Source: Bacteroidales bacterium (GTDB lineage: Bacteria; Bacteroidota; Bacteroidia; Bacteroidales; VadinHA17). From it: a DNA stretch of 9,117 nt. Position numbers and translations under genes: made by a program. Below the pieces are notes generated by a model. It was not told where the DNA came from and searched no databases. It worked only from the letters and a program-made list of their open reading frames with translations. Where the stretch lies: positions 14,050-23,166 of the forward strand of contig PMNJ01000089.1 of the NCBI GenBank assembly GCA_003162595.1, written 5' to 3'. Shown here in pieces: positions 1 through 5,519 of the stretch. The stretch's first letter is position 1; every line of letters begins with the position of its first letter.

Positions 1-1
1 A

Positions 2-499
2 AAAATTTACGCTTTTTTTATAGGAATATATCAAAGTATATTTAATCCTATATGGGGAGGATATGCTGAAGCATCTGCGAAAAGTGACTGGAAATGGTGT
101 AAAAAGACTTTAAACATTTCATTTCTGGCCTCAATAATTGTATTTACTATAATCATTATAGTCCTCTTTTTCTTTGGAAATTATTTTCTGTTATTCTTTG
201 CCGGTAAGGGTTATATTTCAGAACAAATATTATTTTTACTTTTAGGGTCAACGTCATTGTTTTTTATTCTGTTTTCGACTGCCACTATTTTCCAAAATGC
301 TACAAATAAAATTAATCTTTTACTCTTTTCAACAATGACGGCCTGTTTCTTGATCTTTCCATTAAGCAAATTATTTATGAAAAGATTTAATATTGAAGGT
401 ATTGCAATTTCAACTTCTATTATTTGGTTTGTTCTAACGTGTTTTTTGACATGGCAATCATATTATATTATTAATAAGCACTTAAAAAATCAAATCTAA
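2..499 (+). CDS. Wzx-like polysaccharide flippase, C-terminal part (5' end outside window)
   Basis: Reading frame 2 is open from the first bases to the TAA at 497-499 and gives 165 residues with no start in the window, so this is the 3' end of a gene. Near residues 16-36 it reads PIWGGYAEASAKSDWKWCKK, which fits the conserved P-x-W-x-x-[YF]-x-[ED]-A plus D-x-x-W pattern of the MOP/PST flippases that move undecaprenyl-linked repeat units across the inner membrane. Hydrophobic segments follow at about residues 40-58, 60-67, 75-95, 103-118 and 136-153, with a short basic tail ending at the stop. Family members are usually 400-500 residues, so roughly two thirds is missing upstream. The Wzy-like gene begins 28 bases downstream, as expected for a Wzx/Wzy pair. 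An internal TTG at 257 could be mistaken for a start, but the frame and the family pattern run through it. The class (flippase) is fairly sure; the substrate is unknown. Confidence 0.82.
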   Translation, partial: KIYAFFIGIYQSIFNPIWGGYAEASAKSDWKWCKKTLNISFLASIIVFTIIIIVLFFFGNYFLLFFAGKGYISEQILFLLLGSTSLFFILFSTATIFQNATNKINLLLFSTMTACFLIFPLSKLFMKRFNIEGIAISTSIIWFVLTCFLTWQSYYIINKHLKNQI

Positions 500-527
500 A
501 TAGATAAATCTTTAGCTTAATTTTTGA

Positions 528-1784
528 ATGATTAATCAAAGGGCACGTAAATTCTATTTTCCCATTATCTTTCTTTTAAGTTGGTTAGGGCTGACTATCT
601 TTATATTTATTTTTGGCCCATATAGATATAAAATTACTAATTCATTTATTTTTTATACCTATTTGTTTCTCATACATATTTCTCTCTATCTTGGATATGT
701 AAGGGGTCAGAGATCATTTGGCAGGGAGATGCGAGTCAAATTTGACTATTATAAATTCGTTGAAATTACTGTCATAATTTCTCTATTTTATTTTATCGCA
801 AAATTAATTCTGACTTTTGGTGGTGATGTACGTCATTTCAGTGATACTTTTAGAAATGCATCTAAATCTTATATTAGCAGTACTCTTAAACATTCAAATC
901 TGTTTTCATATTTAGATATATTTTTTGCTCCAATCTCATTAATTGCTATTACAAATACAATCTTTAACTATAAGAATTTACGAAAACAATTTAGATACAG
1001 TGTATACATTTTAATTTTATTTTCAATTGCTTCTTCAATTGGTTCGGCTACACGCAGCGGAATTGTACAGATTGCAATTATTTCTCTGGCAGCGTTTTCT
1101 TTGGGTATCTATAAAAAAAATATCATTCTTAGATATTATCATAAAGTTCTAATAATCTTTCTCGCAGCTGGTTTTGTTATTGGGTTTCTTATATATTCTG
1201 CCTTATTAACCAATACAAGGGGCAGCAAAATTATTATTAATCCATTAACACATGAACTTCCCAGAAAAGATTTTTTCTTGACTAAGTTAACATCACCTAA
1301 ATTTCATCCTCTTATTAATAATATCTCTTTTTATACGTCACATTCTTATTATCGCTTAAATAAAGCGATGAACCTCCCTTTTAAAGGACTGGGTTTTGGT
1401 CTTACGAATTCATATTTTGTAATGGATAATATTGAGCAATTAACAGGCTGGTCTGAGCTTAAAGAGATTTCATATGGAGTAAGATTAGATAAAGAAATTG
1501 GAAGCAATTATGGTTTGTATTGGTCTACTTTTTATACATGGATTGCTTCAGATTTTACTTTTCCAGGGACTATTATAGTGGTATTCTTTATAGGGTATTT
1601 TTTTTCATTGGCTATGAAGGACTCTCTATATTACTCAAATCCACTTTCTGTAACTGTTTTTTGCACGCTCTTTTATTTTATATTCCATTTTGCATTTAAT
1701 AATCCATTACAGGATGGACCAGGCCTCACCACAAGTTTTTTCACCCCTTTAATCTGGTTTATCTTGAGAAAAAGAAATAAATAA
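528..1784 (+). CDS. Wzy-like O-antigen/oligosaccharide repeat-unit polymerase
   Basis: A 418-residue inner-membrane protein. Hydrophobic segments lie at about 11-30, 38-58, 77-97, 131-147, 158-171, 180-195, 205-226, 345-363, 373-391 and 399-413, with a large hydrophilic loop at about 227-345. This is the topology of Wzy polymerases, which join lipid-linked repeat units in the periplasm. Supporting local signatures are GSATRSGIV (172-180), LTNTRGS (227-233), KGLGFGLTNSY (286-296) and, before a late membrane segment, YTWIASDFTFPGTI (336-349), which resembles the W-x(4-6)-DFG-x-x-G region of bacterial oligosaccharide polymerases. The ATG at 528 is the earliest possible start because an in-frame TGA sits directly before it (525-527). 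There is no clear Shine-Dalgarno motif. It lies between the flippase and a glycosyltransferase in a tight operon. Wzy sequences are poorly conserved, so the call rests on topology, motifs and context; linkage specificity cannot be read. Confidence 0.8.
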   Translation: MINQRARKFYFPIIFLLSWLGLTIFIFIFGPYRYKITNSFIFYTYLFLIHISLYLGYVRGQRSFGREMRVKFDYYKFVEITVIISLFYFIAKLILTFGGDVRHFSDTFRNASKSYISSTLKHSNLFSYLDIFFAPISLIAITNTIFNYKNLRKQFRYSVYILILFSIASSIGSATRSGIVQIAIISLAAFSLGIYKKNIILRYYHKVLIIFLAAGFVIGFLIYSALLTNTRGSKIIINPLTHELPRKDFFLTKLTSPKFHPLINNISFYTSHSYYRLNKAMNLPFKGLGFGLTNSYFVMDNIEQLTGWSELKEISYGVRLDKEIGSNYGLYWSTFYTWIASDFTFPGTIIVVFFIGYFFSLAMKDSLYYSNPLSVTVFCTLFYFIFHFAFNNPLQDGPGLTTSFFTPLIWFILRKRNK

Positions 1785-1800
1785 TTATTAAATTATTTAT
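1777..1800. repeat. 9-bp all-A/T inverted repeat at the wzy-like/GT4 junction
   Basis: ATAAATAAT at 1777-1785 is the exact reverse complement of ATTATTTAT at 1792-1800, with a 6-base loop. It spans the stop codon of the Wzy-like gene (1782-1784) and ends 6 bases before the next ATG. No T-run follows, so it does not look like an intrinsic terminator. In such AT-rich DNA it may be a chance palindrome; at most it could be a weak hairpin in the intercistronic mRNA. Confidence 0.3.
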
Positions 1801-1806
1801 AATCTT

Positions 1807-2955
1807 ATGAGAAACATTCAAATCTGCCATGTGATTTCCTCAATTGATAAAAATTATGGAGGAAGTGCAGCGTTTGTTCAGTTGATATCAAATGAGCTGG
1901 TTAAATATAAAAAAGTAAGTATTGTAACAAATAAAAGTAATTGTCCATTAGATATAAATAACAGTGTGCAGATTTTTACGGCATCCACATCATTTCGAAT
2001 ACTGCAAGGTTATTCTGATGAATTAAAATCAATTTTAAATTGTATTGAAACCGATTTATTTCATGGCAATGGATTATGGCAATTTCCTGTGCATTTTATG
2101 GCACAGGTTGCGCGAAAGAAAAATGTCTCTTATATAATTTCACCACATGGAATGCTAGAACCCTGGGCATTGAATGCAGGCAAATGGAAAAAAAAAATGG
2201 CACTGTGGTTTTACCAGAACAAAGATTTAGCATTTGCCACCTGCATTCATGCTACCGCTCCAAAGGAAGCAGACAATATTCGTAGTTTGGGATTTAAAAA
2301 CCCTATTGCAGTTATCCCTAATGGCATTGATTTATCTGAATTTCCATTCCCGGAAAAAAAGCAAGAAAAAGCGAAAAGTACTGTATTATTTCTTTCTCGC
2401 ATTCATCCGAGTAAGGGTATTGAATTGTTGATAAAAGCTTGGGAATTTTTACCTGTAAGTTTAAGAAATGACTGGCAAATCAAGATTGCAGGCAATGGGG
2501 AGACTGAATATATCGCGTCATTACAGCAAATCATTAATAGTAAGAGACTGGAAAACGAAATATATATCGTTGGTCCACAATTTAACATGGATAAATTAAA
2601 ATTATATCACGAGGCTGATTTGTTTGTTTTACCCTCGTATAGCGAAAATTTTGGTATTGTCGTCGCTGAAGCATTAGCTTGCTGCATTCCAGTAATCACA
2701 ACTAAAGCAACTCCATGGGAAGAACTCAATACATATAACGCCGGTTGGTGGATTGAGATTGGTGCAGATTCCCTTGCTTCAACCATGCTTCAAGCTATAC
2801 AGATGGATAATGCTAAAAGGAAACAAATGGGCCAAAATGGTCGCCAATTGATTGCAGAGAATTACTCTATTGAATTGGTCACCCTTAAAATGGTTGAATT
2901 ATATGATTGGTCATTGGGAAAAGCAAAAAAACCTTCTTTTGTCCGCTTGGATTAG
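1807..2955 (+). CDS. GT4-family (GT-B fold) glycosyltransferase
   Basis: A 382-residue cytoplasmic retaining glycosyltransferase expected to add one sugar to the lipid-linked repeat unit. The N-terminal Rossmann half has the acceptor-side glycine loop YGGSAAFVQLISNEL (17-31), HGNGLWQFP (86-94) and PHGMLEPWAL (113-122), the last typical of bacterial exopolysaccharide GT4 enzymes. The domain linker carries PNGIDLSEF (171-179). The C-terminal nucleotide-sugar half has LSRIHPSKGIELLI (196-209), PSYSENFGIVVAEAL (276-290) containing the E280-x7-E288 motif, and PVITTKATPWEEL (295-307). Length is normal for the family and the domain appears complete and intact. The ATG at 1807 lies 22 bases after the preceding stop, without a clear ribosome-binding motif. 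A run of ten A at 2188-2197 codes for part of a KWKKKM stretch (127-131 region) and is a possible slippage site. Donor and acceptor sugars cannot be predicted. Confidence 0.93.
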   Translation: MRNIQICHVISSIDKNYGGSAAFVQLISNELVKYKKVSIVTNKSNCPLDINNSVQIFTASTSFRILQGYSDELKSILNCIETDLFHGNGLWQFPVHFMAQVARKKNVSYIISPHGMLEPWALNAGKWKKKMALWFYQNKDLAFATCIHATAPKEADNIRSLGFKNPIAVIPNGIDLSEFPFPEKKQEKAKSTVLFLSRIHPSKGIELLIKAWEFLPVSLRNDWQIKIAGNGETEYIASLQQIINSKRLENEIYIVGPQFNMDKLKLYHEADLFVLPSYSENFGIVVAEALACCIPVITTKATPWEELNTYNAGWWIEIGADSLASTMLQAIQMDNAKRKQMGQNGRQLIAENYSIELVTLKMVELYDWSLGKAKKPSFVRLD

Positions 2956-3006
2956 ATTTATTAAAATATCAGGTTAGTTAAAGAGAATTATTTAATCAAA
3001 AGTAAA

Positions 3007-3966
3007 ATGAATAAAATATTAATCACAGGAGCTTCCGGCTTCATTGGTTCAAATTTACTGCAATACTATGAGGATAAAGGATTTTATGTTGCCAATATTG
3101 ATAAAGCACAGCCCAGAAGGAAAGAATATTCCAAAAACTGGAGAAAAATAAATATATTAGATTACAACGCTTTAGAAGCAGAGATAACATCCTTTCAACC
3201 CGAAATTGTTATTCATTTGGCTGCACGTACAGACTTAAATGGGAAAAAGCTGGTTGATTATGATTCAAATACTATAGGTACCCAAAATCTGATTAAGATA
3301 TTAACTAAAGGTGAATCTGTAAAAAGAGTGATTTTTACTTCTTCAATGCTAGTCTGCAAACTGGGCTATATCCCCAAAAACGCTTCAGATTATGCTCCTT
3401 CCACTGCATATGGTGAAAGCAAAGTATTGATGGAAAAAATCATTCATCAATCACAACACTCATATGAATGGACAATAGTGCGCCCAACCTCAATCTGGGG
3501 TCCGTGGTTTGGAGAACCTTATCGTAATTTCTTTGAAATGATAATCAGAAATAGATATTTCCACATTGGCGGTAAATCTTGTACAAGAACTTATGGTTAT
3601 GTTGAAAATCTTTTATACCAGATTGATTCTATTTTGAATGCACCTGTGGACCAATTTCAGGGAAAAGTATTCTATTTAGGAGACTATAACTCAACAAATA
3701 TCAATAATTGGGCAAATGAAATTGCTTCAGAGCTGGGAATTATAATCAAAACAATCCCATATCCTTTGGTTAAGTTAGCTGCTTTAGGAGGAGATGTACT
3801 GAAATTTTTAAACATTTATTTCCCTATGTCCTCGTTTCGACTTAAAAATATGACAACAGACAATCCTATTGATCTTACAAATACTCTGACAATTGCTCCA
3901 AATTTGCCATTTTCAAGAATTGATGGAATAAAAAGAACACTATTCTGGCTTAAAAATACCAGGTAA
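3007..3966 (+). CDS. NAD(P)-dependent nucleotide-sugar epimerase/dehydratase (extended SDR)
   Basis: A 319-residue cytoplasmic extended short-chain dehydrogenase/reductase. The dinucleotide-binding motif is TGASGFIG (7-14, GxxGxxG complete), followed by an acidic residue after the second strand (IDK, 31-33), HLAART (70-75), TSSMLV (111-116) with the catalytic Ser/Thr position, YGESK (135-139; catalytic Y135 and K139) and RPTSIWGPWFGEPY (159-172) in the substrate-binding half. All active-site positions look intact, so it should be functional on a nucleotide sugar. Whether it acts as 4-epimerase, reductase or dehydratase cannot be told from the sequence; the late motif GGKSCTRTYGYVENLLYQI (188-206) fits the general WcaG-like epimerase group. 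Its place between two glycosyltransferase genes suggests it makes or modifies a donor sugar for this polysaccharide. The gene starts 51 bases after the GT4 stop and is followed by the largest gap in the cluster. Confidence 0.9.
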   Translation: MNKILITGASGFIGSNLLQYYEDKGFYVANIDKAQPRRKEYSKNWRKINILDYNALEAEITSFQPEIVIHLAARTDLNGKKLVDYDSNTIGTQNLIKILTKGESVKRVIFTSSMLVCKLGYIPKNASDYAPSTAYGESKVLMEKIIHQSQHSYEWTIVRPTSIWGPWFGEPYRNFFEMIIRNRYFHIGGKSCTRTYGYVENLLYQIDSILNAPVDQFQGKVFYLGDYNSTNINNWANEIASELGIIIKTIPYPLVKLAALGGDVLKFLNIYFPMSSFRLKNMTTDNPIDLTNTLTIAPNLPFSRIDGIKRTLFWLKNTR

Positions 3967-4005
3967 AATTGGTCTGATTACTAGTTACAAAAAAAAAAAC
4001 ACTAA

Positions 4006-4248
4006 TCTTTAGTTTTTGAGACTGCCGAGGGTTTAAATACACTTATAGATTCTGATTTTATACTATCAGTAAAAATTGGATCAGAGAAATGGTTATTGTT
4101 TTTGGATGACAAAAATTGGTTGTGGATGTTTTCTAGAAAAATATAAAATGTATCATAGGATCTCTATATAAGTTATTTAAAAGAATTGAGAAAACGGATC
4201 TATAGATCGCAAGGCATTTTGAAAACAAAATTGGAAAGTAATATCTAA
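4006..4248 (+). pseudogene. possible decayed gene remnant in the 297-base gap
   Basis: The gap between the SDR stop (3966) and the next ATG (4264) has no intact gene. In frame 1, 46 codons are open from 4006 to 4143, including ETAEGLNTLIDSDFIL and GSEKWLLFLDDKNWLWMF. Two in-frame stops follow at 4144-4146 (TAA) and 4156-4158 (TAG), and the same frame then continues for 29 codons as DLYISYLKELRKRIYRSQGI and a lysine-rich tail to a TAA at 4246-4248. The balanced residue mix on both sides and the shared frame suggest the C-terminal end of a lost gene broken by point mutations. There is no start codon and no upstream domain, and I do not recognise the family. Open stretches of this size also occur by chance in AT-rich DNA, so this is a tentative call. 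An 11-A run sits just upstream at 3989-3999. No terminator hairpin or convincing promoter was found in the gap. Confidence 0.3.
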
Positions 4249-4252
4249 AGGA
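4247..4252 (+). promoter_or_regulatory. candidate ribosome-binding site for the GT4 at 4264
   Basis: AAAGGA lies 11 bases before the ATG at 4264, overlapping the last base pairs of the gap's final TAA. It is one of the few purine-rich Shine-Dalgarno-like motifs in front of a gene here and supports the 4264 start. The spacing is at the long end of the usual range. Confidence 0.4.
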
Positions 4253-4263
4253 CCTTAATATTT

Positions 4264-5493
4264 ATGAAGATTTTAGTTCTCTCTCAAGTATTTTACCCGG
4301 ATAATGTCTCGGTCGCACAGCATTTGGCTGACTTATGCTTTAACTTGGCAAAAAAAGGACATGAAGTTAATGTGATTACCAGTCGATATCCTTATGAGGA
4401 AAAGAATATTAAATATTCTTCATATGAAAAGGTAAATAATGTGATAATCAAACGAATTTGGAGCACAGGATTTGGGAAAAAAATTATTGTATCACGTCTG
4501 TTAGATTTCATTTCTTTTAATTTTTCCATCTTCATAAATCTTGCTTTGATAAAAAAAAGATCCTACGACTTGATAATTGGTTTAACTGCACCACCATTAA
4601 TTTCTTTTATTGGTGCTCTACTTGCAAAGAAAAAAATGATAAAATTTTGCTATTGGATCATGGATATGCAGCCTGAGTTAGCTATTCATTCAGGGTTTAT
4701 AAAAAAGAATTCTTTTCTTGCTAAGATTCTTACAAAATTAGGGAGATCGACACTCAATAATTCCGATAAAATTATTGTTTTGGATCGTTTTATGAAAAAA
4801 TATCTCGTAGAGTCACTTTGTGTGTCCGAAGATAAGATTGAAATTGCACCTGTATGGCCTGTCATTGACAATATATATTTACAAAATAGATTGGAAAATC
4901 CATTTCGTGTCGAAAATAATTTTGGTGATAAAATTGTTATAATGTATTCTGGGAATCACTCTTTTGTCCATCAGCTAGATACATTGCTTAATCTTTCGAG
5001 AACTCTAAAAGAGGATAAGAGATTCATTTTCGTTTTTATTGGAGGAGGAGTACGAAAAAAGGAAGTTACGGAATTCAAAAATAAATTTTGTTTGGAGAAT
5101 ATCGTACAACTTTCATATCAGCCACGAGAAAAAATTCATTTATCTCTTGGATCATCAGATATTCAAGTTGTTATATTAGGTGATGGTCTTGTAGGATTTA
5201 CGCATCCCAATAAAATATACGGGGCTCTTTTTATTGGCAAACCTATAATTTATATAGGGCCTTCTAAAAGCCATATTAGTGAAATATTATTAAAACTCTC
5301 TGGCAATATTTTGGTTAACCATTCAGAAATAAAAGAATTAAAAGAAAAATTGCTAAATCTATGTGACGATTTTTCCAAGGTTGAAGCAATAGGTAAAAAA
5401 AATCAAGAATTTGCTTATAAATATTTTTCTCCAGAATTACTTATAAATAAGATGTGCTACGATATTGAAAGTGTAACTCCATACGGTCAATAA
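4264..5493 (+). CDS. GT4-family glycosyltransferase, WbuB/WcaI-like
   Basis: A 409-residue GT-B glycosyltransferase, probably bound peripherally to the inner membrane, adding a sugar to the growing lipid-linked unit. It opens with KILVLSQVFYPDNVSVAQHL (2-21), the acceptor-side start seen in WbuB/WcaI-type enzymes (usually FxP..x). A hydrophobic or amphipathic patch spans about 77-121 (RLLDFISFNFSIFINLAL, then LTAPPLISFIGALLA). WIMDMQPELAIHSG (131-144) corresponds to the family's W-D-x-x-P-E-x-x-x-x-x-G element. The C-terminal half has MYSGNHSFVHQLDTLL (227-242) and FTHPNKIYGALFIGKPIIYIGP (312-333), the latter matching the P-x-K-x-Y-G-x-x-x-x-G-[KR]-P motif. The classic EX7E motif is absent, with the first Glu replaced in the GDGLVGF stretch; this is usual in WbuB-like members rather than a defect. 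It follows the 297-base gap and lies 26 bases before the large ligase/polymerase-like gene. Sugar specificity is unknown. Confidence 0.9.
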   Translation: MKILVLSQVFYPDNVSVAQHLADLCFNLAKKGHEVNVITSRYPYEEKNIKYSSYEKVNNVIIKRIWSTGFGKKIIVSRLLDFISFNFSIFINLALIKKRSYDLIIGLTAPPLISFIGALLAKKKMIKFCYWIMDMQPELAIHSGFIKKNSFLAKILTKLGRSTLNNSDKIIVLDRFMKKYLVESLCVSEDKIEIAPVWPVIDNIYLQNRLENPFRVENNFGDKIVIMYSGNHSFVHQLDTLLNLSRTLKEDKRFIFVFIGGGVRKKEVTEFKNKFCLENIVQLSYQPREKIHLSLGSSDIQVVILGDGLVGFTHPNKIYGALFIGKPIIYIGPSKSHISEILLKLSGNILVNHSEIKELKEKLLNLCDDFSKVEAIGKKNQEFAYKYFSPELLINKMCYDIESVTPYGQ

Positions 5494-5519
5494 AATTTTA
5501 TTTATTAAAATATTTTTTT

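Noticed and set aside
2076..2588. Short open frames on both strands inside the first GT4 gene
   Set aside because: They lie entirely within a gene with full GT4 motifs and show no family features; they are shadows.
4011..4020. TTAGTTTTTG in the gap as a Bacteroidota -7 box (TAnnTTTG)
   Set aside because: The spacing inside the box is off by one and no TTTG element is found at the proper distance upstream.
4264..5493. Loss of the EX7E motif in the second GT4 as a sign of an inactive enzyme
   Set aside because: WbuB/WcaI-type GT4 enzymes commonly lack the first Glu and keep the P-x-K-x-Y-G motif, which is intact here.
5494..5519. A/T hairpin followed by T7 that resembles an intrinsic terminator after the second GT4
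   Set aside because: The stem is only six A/T pairs with no G/C, and it sits directly on the start of the next gene, so it is more likely ordinary AT-rich intercistronic DNA.
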